Source: Favolaschia claudopus (taxonomy: Eukaryota; Basidiomycota; Agaricomycetes; Agaricales; Mycenaceae). From it: a stretch of DNA of 64,000 nt. Under the pieces are notes generated by a model. The model saw only the letters and a program-made list of their open reading frames with translations, was not told where the DNA came from and made no database searches. Positions within the stretch are counted from its first letter, which is position 1. Every line of letters starts with the position of its first letter. Location: positions 2,108,001 through 2,172,000 of the forward strand of contig JAWWNJ010000002.1 in the NCBI GenBank assembly GCA_037176885.1, written 5' to 3'. Made by a program: the position numbers and the translations under genes. Of this stretch, positions 1 to 11,570 are shown piece after piece.

Positions 1-178
1 GGGCCGGAGCTGGCGAATTTTTGCCGTCGAAGTACGGGTCTAAGATGCAGGGTGAGAACACAGCCACCGGGTTGACCCAAATAAACAAAGGGTAAGTTAC
101 CCTCTTCCAAATTTGTTCTTACGCTCCTTCCTTCTTCCCGACCGCCATGACCATTCACAGCTGAAATCTATCCCCACA

Positions 179-1006
179 ATGTACTCTTTGCTCGTTTTCA
201 TCCTCTATCTTTTGCCCTTGTGAGTCTGGTTTACCGTTGCTATCTTATTAAGCTCAAAATCCTCGCTTTCTATTAGGCTTTACGCCGCACCAACATCTAT
301 TGACCAGAAGGGAGCTTCTAACGTCCCCAGTCTCGCACAAACATTATCTCGCTCGCTTAATGCCAATGGCGTCGCTGGAGGGGCAGCGACAGCAGTGGGT
401 GTGGGTGTGGGTGAGAGCGAGCATGCGCAGTCAGCTACCGCAAGCGCACATACTTCGACGTCAAACACTCGTTCGGCGACCCACAAACCCACTGCGGCCT
501 CTGCCGGTCGAAATCCCCCCCATACGACCGGTGCAGGTCAGATAACAGCTCGTCCAGGTTCTACATCCACCCATTCGTTTGTTCTCAATCCCGGGCCCAC
601 CCCCTCGCATTTTCACCGCCCCCCGCCATCTGACCCCCATCGCAATAATAATAATAACACATCTACGACCGGCCTTGTCTTCGAGATTCTCGGAGCTCTG
701 GCCGGTGTCGCGTTCTTCTTCGGCGTTGCACGCTGTATCTACAGCTATCGCCGCACGCCCTCCCACGACCGCATCACCTCCATCCTGCATCGACATCAGC
801 TTCAGCGTGAGATGGAGGAGCTCGAGCGGAATCCCCCGCAACGCCAGAGCTCACTACGAGAACCGCCGCCCCCGCCATACATTGCGCCGCCGCCTTCTTA
901 CCCAGTAGACGAACATACACCGCTGTCGAACCGTGATTCGAGTGGCTCGTATGACGAACCGCCCTCACCGCCCCATACTGCGACTGCATTCCGCCCGAAC
1001 GGATAG
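179..1006 (+). CDS. Type I single-pass membrane protein, Ser/Thr-rich ectodomain, PPxY-like tail
   Basis: Two exons: 179-219 and 277-1006, joined across a GTGAGT...TTAG intron in the same frame. Exon 1 supplies a clear signal peptide (MYSLLVFILYLLPLLYAAP). It is followed by an Ala/Ser/Thr-rich, low-complexity ectodomain and then one transmembrane helix (around GLVFEILGALAGVAFFFGVA). The cytoplasmic tail is rich in proline, with PPPPY and PPPSY motifs that could bind WW-domain ubiquitin ligases of the Rsp5 type. This architecture is common in mushroom genomes and usually carries no functional name. A strong donor (GTAAGT, 92) and an acceptor near 158 suggest a 5'UTR intron. The role is inferred only from topology. 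Confidence 0.75.
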
Positions 1007-1378
1007 CAGGTCCGCAAATGATCTTGTTTGATTTGTATTTCTAGCACCATTGTGTGCAAACACAAACATCTCACTGCGGGCCACAGCAAGTCCCTCCGCG
1101 AAAGGAGAGGCTGCCCTCAAGCTTCGCCGTCGGGAGGACAAGGAGGATAACTTACATTGGTATGGATTGGGTGGAGGATGGTAATGCTTTGGCTGCGGGT
1201 ACATTCTTGTTACAGTGGGACACTGTTGATAGATCTATGGACATTTCTGGTTTTATTACCTTGTAGCATCTATCATTTGTACTATCTACAACAACAAAAA
1301 ACATTCAGGAACTTTTGGAAGGCTTGTGTTCGGCGGCGAACCATTTGCTGCTAGATTGTGATGAGATCAAATCTCCAA
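1007..1378. other. Intergenic, no gene recognised
   Basis: 3' flank of the membrane-protein gene. Short ORFs on both strands lack family features. Nothing supportable was seen. Confidence 0.5.
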
Positions 1379-1669
1379 TTAGCCTTGTCTGTTCGCTTTC
1401 ACCCCCAAATTCGCGTCTTTCACCGTCGTCGCGCGTGTCTTCGAGTCTCCCGACCTCCTCTCGACCTCCTCTGATGCAGCGGACCACAGAGAATAGGCTA
1501 CGCAAAGGGCGCTTACCTCTTCGGCCGAATTCAATTGGTTGATGGCGCAATTGTGAGCGCCGACGATTTCTTCAAGTTCCTCCATCACTCGCCGGGTCCG
1601 TCGACAATAGCGCGTCGCTGAGGGGTCAACGAGCTTGAAACCATGGCCACCCAGCCGGGCCAAAGCCAT
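1379..1669 (-). CDS. Possible small protein, unidentified
   Basis: A 96-residue open frame on the minus strand starts at 1669 and contains an acidic segment (VMEELEEIVGAHNC). A good donor (GAG|GTAAGC) lies at about 1521 with several nearby AG acceptors, so the C-terminus may be spliced to another frame that runs on to about 1305. It is divergent from the coiled-coil gene starting at 1767, about 98 bp away. No family recognised. It may be a genuine short gene or a chance ORF. Confidence 0.3.
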   Translation of the reverse strand: MALARLGGHGFKLVDPSATRYCRRTRRVMEELEEIVGAHNCAINQLNSAEEVSALCVAYSLWSAASEEVERRSGDSKTRATTVKDANLGVKANRQG

Positions 1670-1766
1670 GTCATGCCTATTGCGCGCCCCAGGTATTTAA
1701 TCCCCTTATTGCGTTTGCCGGCAATACCGAAAAAACTCTGTAAATCTCAGTGCGACACCGACCGGT

Positions 1767-4260
1767 ATGGGGACAGCACTGCGAGAACCTACGAAGTTTC
1801 AGATCATTAAGATACTCGCTGAGACCGCCAACGGATGCCTCTCTGAACTTGGCTACTCGCCCGGGTTGCTGGAGAAGGTCCGCTACCTTGAAGAGGTTGG
1901 TGTTGTATTTTTTGTTTCGTTCTTGCGATCATGTTAAACGTGCGCAGGAGGACAAGATCCTCAGGTTTCAGAACGAGCAGCTTCAGCGTGACGTCCAACG
2001 GCTTACACAAGAAGTCGTCCAACTGAAGGATAAGGGCGAGGTTTACCAGAAAGAAGGCGTCAAGTTGTGGGATGACAATAGGAAGCTCCTTGCGGACACT
2101 GAACATCTACGTGCTGAGTTACAAATATACCAGAACTCGCAATCTCCGGATATGGCACAGATCGTCAGCAACAGCGCGCGGTGGGAAGCTCATTGTATGG
2201 CGCTCAATAGGGATATTGTGATCAGGGACAAGGAGATAACTCAGCTTAAGGCTAAGCTGGCGCGGGGTCAAACGGCAGCGAGTGAGTAGTTTCTTCACGT
2301 CTTTTGTTATGCTTGGCTAATTAACAGGTTCCGTAGTGTCCGTTCCCACTCAGCTTCCCCAGCAGGTCCCTAGTCAAGTACGTGTATTTTTTTCCATGCA
2401 ATTTAAATCTATAGAAATTTTGGCTCAATGTTATATTCGCTAGCCTGGGCAGGCTCAAGGGCGACGCGTTTCTGCACCACAACTCCAAACCGTCGCCGGA
2501 CAACCACATCCGCAATATGTTCACCCGCAAACACATCCCCCGCCGCATCCGCAGCCATATCCTCCGCAACCCTATCCCCAACAACAACCGCATCCTCAAC
2601 CTCAACTCTTTCCTCAGCCGCAATCGCATCCCCCACCACAATCTCAGCTGCAATCACATCCTCAGCCACCACCGCATCTTCAGCCGCAGTCACGTCTACA
2701 ACCAAAACCTCAGCCGCAATCACATCCTTTGCCACAACCGCATCCTCAGCCCCAACTCCATTCACAACTACAATCACATCCTCAACCGTATACGTCCAAC
2801 CTTTCGCAACCGCCAAGGGCTAATACGATGCCCTTGCCGCAACGCCACCGTACAACACCTGTGCAGAATATTGCTCCATCCAACCGTGGAATAGCCCCGC
2901 TGTCATGGGTACCTTCTCAGCGACCACCGCTTCAAATCCAAACATCTCTAAGTCAGTCAGGCATGGCTCCTCCAGGTGTGTTTGCGCCACCGCCAGGCTA
3001 CGGTCCGGCTGCGGCAGACGCTATGGCTGCAGTAGCCGCCAGACGCCCCACCGACGCATCGTACTATAGACCTCGAAGCGGGGCTAGTACTACAAGTGCA
3101 GGCCTAAGTGCGGGTGGAAGCACTGGCCATCGTACACCTGGCTATGCCTCACCCGCACCGCCACCTACTTCAACCTCCCCCATCCCACTGAATCTCCAGA
3201 ATTTTGCGCCGGTGATGTTCCATCCGCAGATGGCGTCGAATCCGCATTCGCATCGTCCGCGCACGGATTCGTCGTCCTCAGCGTCTGCGGCCCTGCGTGT
3301 TTCGCAAGCGCCGATGTCTGCAGTTGCGTCTGGGTCACCCGTTACGGTGGTGCATTCACAGACTTCTTCGCAACAAATCATGCCTGCGATGCCACAGATG
3401 GTATTGCCATTACCTCCGTCGCCAGTAGCAGGGAGGGGTGGCGCCACGCTGTCTCCCGCCGCATCGACGCATTCAGTGTCTTCAGCTGCGTCGACGCATC
3501 CTCAGCCTGCCCTGCAGCAAATGCGGCCATCGAAACCGCCACCTGTCGGTCCTTCGACATTCATAGCGCCAGACGGAGCCATGGTGGCGGAGAAACTGAC
3601 CTCGGAGCCTGAGGAGATGCAGGTGGACGACCATGTGCCGCCGGAGACGCAGCAGCAGCCTGCGGCGCAAGGGATGCAAACGGATGTTGATGCTGATGCT
3701 ATTCCCTCGATGTCAGAGTTGTTGGATGTGAGCAGTCCTGCGGAGGTGCATGAGGCTGTTACGCCGGTCGATGTGTCTCGGACGCTCTCGGTTGCGGTGG
3801 CGGCAGACGTAGAGGCGGATGTGAGACCATCTGGAAGCGTGGATGTTGACGTTCCCCCTGTTAAGGAGGAGAATCAGTCTCCCATTGTCAAGATGGAGGT
3901 TGACGAGAGTGGTGCAGGGGAAGACGATGGCGACGATGACGAGGAGGAGGAGGGCGGGAACGAGATTGACTATATCGAATTGGGTCCTGATGGCTTGCGT
4001 ACTGTCGAGGACTGCATCGCCGCCATCTTCACCCCCAAAAACAACTATGTTTGTCGGTTCTGCGAGTGAGTTCTGTTTCTGATCCGTTTGTGTGGTCGAA
4101 CTTTCAACTTGTTTGCAGATCTCGGTACAATACGGATTTGAGTAATGGGATTCAAAGCGAGCCTCCGATAGCCATGCCCAGTGCTACTGTAGCAGAACGT
4201 GCAGCGCATTGCGTAGAGGAGCATGAATTCGTTTGGAACATTATGAGGACAAATGTATAG
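1767..4260 (+). CDS. Coiled-coil, Pro/Gln/His-rich protein with C-terminal C2-HC-type knuckle
   Basis: Five exons: 1767-1895, 1948-2281, 2328-2377, 2444-4065 and 4119-4260. All are joined by canonical introns with matching phases. The N-terminus (MGTALREPTKFQIIKILAE...) leads into a long heptad-rich coiled coil (about residues 40-150). Next comes a tandem low-complexity tract of PQPHPQ-type units (about 2480-2820), a Ser/Pro-rich region and an acidic stretch (EDDGDDDEEEEGG). The last 60 residues carry CRFCE...AAHCVEEH, a C-x2-C plus H/C-x4-H arrangement resembling a zinc finger. A nuclear or transcription-associated role is plausible but unproven. The intron at 4066 splits the finger right after the CxxC pair. 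Confidence 0.8.
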
Positions 4261-4823
4261 CACCGACGACGTATTTCCTTCCTGCTTTCTTGGGTAGATT
4301 AATTTAACGCTAATCTATTGTTTTGCATATTAAATACCTAGCATCTTGAATGTGTACCATACAATGTTGTTTGAAATATTGGCTCGGTTGACCACGCATC
4401 TTGCTTGGCAGTGGAAGAACTACCTGTCAATGCCAGTGGGACTGTTGATGCTGCAATGACGAAAGTCGTCGAGCATTGAGCCACAGACTGTCGAATTCTT
4501 CATTCAGCTTTACACGGCGAAACTCATACATCTGCAAGAGCGAGTCATCGTAATCATCATTCAAAGTTTCGCCGACACGACTCGCATGCCCGAAGGTCTC
4601 TCGAGTCGATATCTTAGTTACATAAACATTTGTGATGCGACTTTTGAAGCGATGGTGACGATTCCATTCGAAGTTAGGATATTTCTTCTTTCTGGTAGGG
4701 GTCTCTACGCCTTTCTTTATCCTGAGCGTTGCCATGACCGTGAGCCGAAGAAGGGCGACCTTCCTAATTGGGATGAGAGCGGTTGTGTGAGGTTGTTTGT
4801 TTTAAACGGTTTTCGCCACGACT
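4261..4823. promoter_or_regulatory. F-box upstream block and 7TM-gene relic
   Basis: Two things can be seen. Around 4490-4550 a stretch resembles the end of the 7TM gene at 21096-21140 (shared CATACATCTG core), a probable relic of the duplicated block. From about 4670 to 4823 the sequence is closely repeated upstream of the F-box copies at 20690 and 23411. It includes a TCTGGTAGGGGTCTCT stretch (not in the 20690 copy) and CCTTCCTAATTGGGATGAG just before the start codon. Confidence 0.6.
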
Positions 4824-6221
4824 ATGACCACTGGCACCACTCAGCTCAGAAAACGCATTCAGGATCTCGACGCGCAAATTGCTGACCAGCGACGCGTACT
4901 GCTTGATCTCGAGCAGTCCAAGACTGATCTTGAGCAGGAGCTCAATGAAACTGCGACGTTCGATATCTTGACACTTCCTGTGGAAGTTACCGCCGAAATC
5001 TTCATGTGGTTCCAAGAAATTGGTTTCGCTGCGCATATGCCATACTCCCTTTCATCGGCGGCTGACATAGTTCCCCTCGTATGTCGCACTTGGAGAAACA
5101 TCGCACTGGCCACTCCGATGCTTTGGTCCGCATTAGGAGTTCACTTCGACGTTGCCATCGAGCTCATGTCGGAATCTCGGTTGGAGCGCTATATTGACAA
5201 GTGGCTGGGACACGCCAAGGAATGTCCTTTGTCACTGCAGTTTAGCAGCAACGCGGAGGACACCTTTGTTTCCAGTCGATTGCGAGGAGTCATCCAGCGT
5301 TGGGCGCCCCAGATTCGCTCCTTGCGGCTGTTTATTACCGACCGCGACATCCGCCTGCTAGGACTCGACTTGACGAATTTCACTATACTCGAGAGGGTCG
5401 ACTTGTTTTATGTCGCAGCAGAATCCGATATCGACCTGGGACCAGTCAACCTATTTCAAAATGCGCCGTTGCTACATGATTTACGCATGGAAGTGCAGGA
5501 GACTACCACGATGTTTCCGTGGTCGCAATTGACAAAGTTTGAAGGCAGGCTGTCGGATTTGGAGCTCTTCGTTTTGGCACCGAACCTCGCTGAACTTGTA
5601 TGCAAGTTCGTTCCCGATGACGACGCGTCATTCTCGGCCAAAGAGCATCCAAATCTAAAGCGCCTGACCATCAGTGAACCGGGACTCAGTGCCAACGGTG
5701 ACATTCTGCAGTATCTGACTTTACCTGCTCTGCACATGCTGGATATCGTCAGAACCACTGAAGTGACCTATGCGGCGCTGGCGCCGTTCTTGAAACGTTC
5801 TTCCCCAGCGTTGGTCTCCATTTGTTTGGGAGGGAATGACGCCTGTTTAGACGAATGGGACGAATTCATGCCGCTCTTAAATCGCACGCTTGAGAGCGTC
5901 GAGATCCGCGAGGTGAACAACGGCCATGCCGAATACTTCCTCGACGACACTCGATTCAATCCTTACCCCAAGATAAAGTCCCTCACCATCAAATATCCAG
6001 GCAAATGTTCCCCCTCTGATTTGGTGCAATTTTTGTATGGCGTTGAGCATGTCCGGAGTTTCAAATTCCTGTCGAATTCGGATCCCTTTTTCCTTGAGCA
6101 CACGGTATCCGTTGAGTGCGGAGATGAGGAAATTACGGGCACAGTCCGTAAACATATCTCTCGTTCGTCCTCGGCGGGCATGGACATTTACATCGGGACC
6201 GAGTTAGAGAACTACGCTTAA
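4824..6221 (+). CDS. F-box protein with N-terminal coiled coil
   Basis: Single-exon 465-residue protein. Residues 1-45 form a heptad coiled coil (TTQLRKRIQDLDAQIADQRR...). An F-box follows (about residues 48-105, core LTLPVEVTAEIF then PLVCRTWRNIALATPMLWS). The remainder has irregular leucine-rich repeats. Such proteins are expanded in mushrooms and are expected to be SCF ubiquitin-ligase substrate receptors binding Skp1 through the F-box; the substrate is unknown. The TAA stop sits just before a GTACGT donor that the paralogue at 23411 appears to use for a short last exon (ending SDPEIE), so this copy ends slightly earlier. Confidence 0.85.
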   Translation: MTTGTTQLRKRIQDLDAQIADQRRVLLDLEQSKTDLEQELNETATFDILTLPVEVTAEIFMWFQEIGFAAHMPYSLSSAADIVPLVCRTWRNIALATPMLWSALGVHFDVAIELMSESRLERYIDKWLGHAKECPLSLQFSSNAEDTFVSSRLRGVIQRWAPQIRSLRLFITDRDIRLLGLDLTNFTILERVDLFYVAAESDIDLGPVNLFQNAPLLHDLRMEVQETTTMFPWSQLTKFEGRLSDLELFVLAPNLAELVCKFVPDDDASFSAKEHPNLKRLTISEPGLSANGDILQYLTLPALHMLDIVRTTEVTYAALAPFLKRSSPALVSICLGGNDACLDEWDEFMPLLNRTLESVEIREVNNGHAEYFLDDTRFNPYPKIKSLTIKYPGKCSPSDLVQFLYGVEHVRSFKFLSNSDPFFLEHTVSVECGDEEITGTVRKHISRSSSAGMDIYIGTELENYA

Positions 6222-7446
6222 AGGTACGTCCTCCAACTCCGAATTGGCTCATAAACTAACGTTCAGTGTCTCTAGCGATTTCGAAATTGTGCAGAGAGGA
6301 TAAAATCGTGCCTGCTGATAGCTTGGATGTGGAGAGCCCAGTTCCAGCAGCACATTCAGTGCCTTACTTGAAGTCCTCCTTCGCTTTATTTCGCTGTCCA
6401 TGTGCAGTTTGGTCGTAGCTGGACCCCATTCATGACCTGGAAAACACCTTTCGAGAAACGCCGACCATCTCTGGCTGCTTCCTCAGAGCCAGGTTCCAAG
6501 TCTCGTGCGAAATTGACCAACGTTTCTGCGCCTGCGAAACGGTCGCGGTAGCATGCATGGCCTGAACTCGCATCTCCACTCCGCACGGGCCCGCATTCCC
6601 GCACCTCTGTCACAATCAGAGATGGATCGCATCATTCGCGGCGCCTCAGGCTTTCCGCCACTTCGCGACAAGCATCGACATTCGTACTCCATTCTTCTTC
6701 GCCGATACGCTTGGCAGCGACGACCATAGATGGTAACATCGCATCCCCACTAGCTAGTCGAGTAGCGCATTCAGTGCCATTCACTCCTAGTGTCGCACCG
6801 GCAAAACTGCGGGCAGCATACGATGTGATTGCGGCCAATAGCTGGATGAAGCTCTCCCTCTCATCTCCCAGCCTATCTCTGTCCCCTCGCTCTCCTCCCT
6901 TCAGCCCCCGGCGCATCGACCATCCCTGGCCGCGGCGCCGTCATCTGTTTCTGCAATCTTGCGCGATATGCCGCTACACCAGGGTTCGGCTCATGCCAAA
7001 CAACTCCTGCAGCCTGCTGCCAGTATGAGAATGAGAAGGAGAGGTCGGCCGGCGCGTCGCTGATCGGGGGAATAGTGTGTTGACATGGACCGCATTCAGT
7101 CAAGTATTGAAGGACGAAGTCGTTGAGAATGGGACATATACTGCCGTTGTGGCTGGAGGATTGACTCAGGTAAACTCCTGCGTACATACATACTTACTTC
7201 GTTTTCGAGAATACAGGGATCCGAGCTGCGACCCTGTTGATTTTTGAGTCAGGTATTCGTTGGAGCGACTGGCATTTTACACCAAGAGCGGGGATTACCT
7301 CCACGTGAGATCTTTATCGTTATTGCGTTCGCCTTGGGATCATACTATGTTCAACTCGAAACATGTTTGACTGAGAAATGAATTATACATTGATTTGCAG
7401 TGCTACACGATGATTCTCTTCTAGTAGTTCTACATTTGCAGGAGGA
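6222..7446. other. Intergenic with possible decayed gene pieces
   Basis: The first 120 bp match the 3' flank of the F-box paralogue (near 25260-25370). On the minus strand, 6632-6916 gives a protein-like stretch (GVNGTECATRLASG ... STNVDACREVAESL) and 6386-6613 another open frame, but no family or consistent splicing could be established. The stretch 7349-7446 is shared with 22960-23090 and is the 3' flank of the 7TM gene. Confidence 0.4.
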
Positions 7447-8787
7447 TCACTGATCTGTCCCATTCGTACAGTCATCCGCCGGGTCGACTTGTGTGTCCGT
7501 CCGAACTCCAGCGGAGACTGCCAAAAATTCATTCACATTGAGTTCAATTTTCGTCGCCGCCATGATCGGTTGGTCAGAGCGACTCGAGCCGAGAGCGACT
7601 CGAACATTTATCAGCATGAACGAAATGCCCGAGATAGTTCCCATGTTGCCTAGAACAAACCAGTGAAGCGGCGATTTGATCCAGTATGTTATCATCTCGA
7701 ACACTATCCAGACACTAATTCCGGGAATGTAGGAACGCAGATCACAGAAATTTACCAGGAACTTACCTCAGAAGAGCGGAGCTTTCGACGAGGGTAGCCA
7801 GAAATCTCTTCAGTGAGATATCAATGAGGTGAATTCCATAGAGCCATGAGTGTTTCCTGTTACCGTAAGATCGTTCCCCGTTTTTACCCGAATCATGGCT
7901 GCATCGGAGACACCACAAGTGGTCGTACAGATACGATACGCGATCAGAGCTGAATGGTAAGACCGGTAAGGAGTTGAAGTGAGGTCCGACAACGTCTTAC
8001 CTGTGGCATATACATTCGTTCTGCAGGAAAAACTCAATGCAACTGACAACGGGAAGAAACGGCACGAACACGAGGCTGAAGACACTCTCTTGAACTATAC
8101 ATCGCTTCAACTTTTCGGAGAACAAACTTTCCCCTGGCGGGGTCACGGTCAGCCGGTGTGCGACACCAATCCCAGCGCCTCATGACATGAAAGAGTAAGA
8201 CACAGCGCAGACAGCGAGACAACAAGGCTAACCTAACAGTCCAGAAAGGGTAAGTATAGGGAAAACGACGACGGCGGTAGATTTGTTCCACACAATCCAG
8301 AGGCGATATATCTAGACAATGAGTGAGGCGAGGTGTGCTGCTCAGGGTTACGGACTGACTTACGATCATAGTATCCCCAACGACTACAGAGGCCAGAAGA
8401 AACCCCACTCCGGTTGCTCGACGCAGTCCAACTGGCGCAAGAAAATAGAAATCAGGATCACCCAAATACAGAAACCCATGAGCGGCGTCGATAACATCCA
8501 GAATCCAGCGCTGAGGACGTAGATTCCCAAGTCAACGCACATTCGTTTTGAAGGAGGACTGGGTGTATTCATACCACAGAGACAACTAGTGAAATCAACA
8601 ATCCACCCATAATCATGGGTTTCCGGATAATTGTCCGCGTTAGTGTTCGATGAGATCTGGTTCCCTCGCGGCTAATGCGTTGAATATACAGCATGGTTGA
8701 TAGAATCGCGAGCAACAGAAAGAGTCCGTAGAGGAAACTCCCAATTAGAACTTCGAAAAATGCTGCTGCAGATACAGTGACCGCCAT
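7447..8787 (-). CDS. Seven-transmembrane protein, copy 1 (agaricomycete family)
   Basis: Multi-exon gene starting at ATG 8787 (MAVTVSAAAFFEVLIGSFLYG). Following exons give RWILDVIDAAHGFL, IYRLWIVWNKS, GIGVAHRLTVTPPGESL, VFSLVTNVYATALIAYRI, RFLATLVESSALL and VWIVFEMITYWIKSPLHW, ending in a polar tail. The order of hydrophobic segments and the YRLWIVWN and LIAYRI signatures fit a large mushroom-specific 7TM family of unknown function. A 20-nt micro-exon at 8001-8020 is needed to restore VTNVYATALIAYRI. Its paralogue lies at 21126-22472. A receptor-like plasma-membrane role is only a guess from topology. The N-terminus might include one more upstream exon. Confidence 0.75.
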
Positions 8788-11570
8788 GAGAATCGATGTT
8801 GACGTCTTGGAGGGATCAAGGGTCAATGAAAGGGCAGTGGTAGCTCCCGTGAGACATTGCTGCTTATTTATCTGTCCGCTTTCTGGTTGTCAGGATGAGC
8901 CAAACCGATCTACCTTGATCATCCTAAATTGTCCATCACAAGTTCCGCCTTTCTGTCTTTTGAAGGTAAGGAACGATTACTTTGAGTCGCCGTACACTCG
9001 CAGATCGTAGTAGAGCCTTGGAGTCAGCGCCCCGTCTTGGTCACCGGCAAATCTATATCGTGCCATAGCCATTGCGAGGCGGAGCCCGCGTGAAGGCAGA
9101 AGCGCCGCTAAGAATAGTGTTACAGACAAAGAATTTGAGACGATACTTGTGAACATCACAAATGCAATGCTCGATTTGTCGACCACTCGAGACGTTCCCT
9201 GAGAGTACCAAATACACTCCAGACCGGATAAACTTGACGGCATTATTCATACGCAGTGAAGAGAGAACGTGTTGTCGTGTTCCTTGGTTTCATCTTGCGG
9301 TCCTTTGCCTTCGACGGCCGTTTGACAAAGGATCCATGACATAGCTAGGATAGTCATCGTGAGTTCTACGAGGCTCTACGGAGCCACTGCAGCCAAAGAT
9401 TGCGTAGCCGCAGGAGAGCCTGAGGTGAAATTCAGAACGGTATCGAGATTTGCTATTATCCTGCCGGCAGAGCCATCCTCCCTTGAATGTTGGACACTTG
9501 CGTGATCCTAAGGACCAAGGTTTCGAACTTCGCGAAGTCACACGAGCAGTTTCGTAGTCCCGCATTGAACCCCACAAGAACAGCCGATAGTCCGCCGGCG
9601 TCCTATTCAGAATTAAGCGCCAGGGACAGCTTGCAAGGATAACTGAAAGGCCGTCAATCAACAGCATATACACTCTGCAGTATTCCAAGTCGATTCCAAA
9701 AGTGTTCCAGGTCGTGGTGGAGAGGAAGAGAAGATGATCGAGCACATTCCCACGCCTCTTGACTTCAACTAATCCACAGCGACCACGAACTAACTACTGG
9801 CCTGCTATGCAATTGAATATTACCTTTCTTCGTGCTCTATTCGATGTCTCTCTGGACCGCTTCAAATAGATTTCAACAGGTTTCCTAGTGGCTTGGCTGA
9901 GTTGGCTGTATCGATTTCGCTCTTTTTCCACAGTTTTCCACATCTTGCGTCAAACGTGGTATCAGTCCGTTGTTTCTCCGGTTCCACGTAGAACAAAACA
10001 GTTCCTCTTCGGTTGGTGTATGTCGCACGTCAACAGTACGATCGAGGAAACTAATCACTATTTTGAAGTGGTAAGCAACATATTCCAGCGAACAGTCCTT
10101 GGAGATTACCCAGAAGTAAAGCTAGCTGAACACTTTACAGTTACTTTTGACGCAACCGCTCATGGGAACCAATTCCAAGACGAGTGTCTTGCCGTGCTTG
10201 GGTAAAAGGCCGAGGAACGACGAGTACACCCTCAAAATCGGTGATAAGAGGTTCTGGCGCTGATTCTGACAAGCTTGGGAGCTGGCAGCTCGACCTGCGA
10301 GTGGATCGCAACAGTCTACGGCAAGCTCCGCAACACCTTTTGACATTCACGTCTCCTTTTGTCGGCCTTTTCAGCGTCGGGCTAGCTGTGTAAACATACG
10401 AACTTGAAAAAAAGCTTGGCTGCCTCACTCGTGTACTGCTCCCCCATACTGTGCACCGACGAAAGGAGTGGTGCTATGGCACGGGTTGCGTCGGAACTCG
10501 TACACTTCAAAGCTTCATCCCTGGTTGGGAGAAGTAATGATGTGCGCAGTGCGCCGACCACAAGGATACCGGGATCTGTCATTCCATCCCGATCCGCTTT
10601 GGACTCGCTGCCTGTCTCACAATTTCCTCCGTCCTCACACGCATAGTCTTGGCCCCAGAATTTATCATGCTTAAACCCCCGTGGCGACAGCTTCTTGATG
10701 TTTATTGTCCCGACCCGTTCAATCTCCTGGTTCGCGACTCGTCATTGGCCGCTCTTGTCGCTTGATAGTCTCTCCACGTCGTCTTGAATACATGCTCCCT
10801 GTCGCCCTCGAACCGTCAAGAAATCAAAACTTCCACCGAGCAGCATAAAAGGCTCTTCGGTTTGCTACGATTCACAATCTACCCCTACCCCATGCAAGCA
10901 AAAGAAGCCACTGCAACGTTGTCCCGTTTCCTTGTGGCCGCCACCCAAGCCTGCAGAGCAGGCACAAAACTCCATGTTTCCGGTCAACGTTCCAGCGTAT
11001 GTTCTCATTTCTACCGTTTGGCTGTCGTCGGTTCTGGAAAATGCATAGGCGTAACTGTCAATTTCAAAGCCAACTTCCTTGCTAAATACTTAAAGTACAT
11101 TGGAAGTTCATCGGAGTGAGGGTTCAACGCTGAACGGTTAGGACATGATTGCAAGTGGTGGTCACAGAGATATAATCGATGGTCTTCACCTCCATGTTAG
11201 CCTAGTTCATAACGAACCACAGTCGACTTTTTTCGGAGCCAGAGACGGATCAAAAGTGTCAATACGCGTTTGTTCTGTACTCTCACATTCAATATTCAAC
11301 ACTCAGTCTCTGGCGCGACGCGATCTCTCTCCATCCACGGCCAATATTCTAAGAGATGTCGCACAAGTAAGCCAGACAGGAAATGCCCCAAATTCAACGG
11401 TCTTTGTTTTCGGTCCGCCTTCACTAAGTTAGTGATCTGGCGAAAACGACAACCATTGCTCGCACAATTCCCTTTCTTTTTCTTGTCTTCGCCTTGGATT
11501 CATGGCTCGCCTATCTGTTTATTAACTTGCTGTTCGAAGTACGAGCGCTGAGTTCATCTCCGGGGAAGCA
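8788..11570. other. Membrane-gene relics and unassigned sequence
   Basis: On the minus strand, 8977-9243 and 9290-9745 contain hydrophobic open pieces (for example SLVELTMTILAMSWILCQ and SIVSNSLSVTLFLAALL). These are reminiscent of another fungal membrane-protein family (DUF6533-like), but a continuous splice model could not be made, so a decayed gene is likely. From 9780 to 11570 there are open frames on both strands (9888-10205 +, 10141-10428 -, 10784-11119 +) with no recognisable domain. Confidence 0.4.

Noticed and set aside
3..95. Possible C-terminal end of an upstream gene (30 codons ending at TAA 93-95)
   Set aside because: Open to the window edge but too short to assign. The same spot holds a GTAAGT donor that fits a 5'UTR intron of the first gene equally well.
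8977..9745. A complete DUF6533-type gene on the minus strand
   Set aside because: Hydrophobic pieces are suggestive, but they lie in different frames with no convincing splice joins, so only a relic is recorded.
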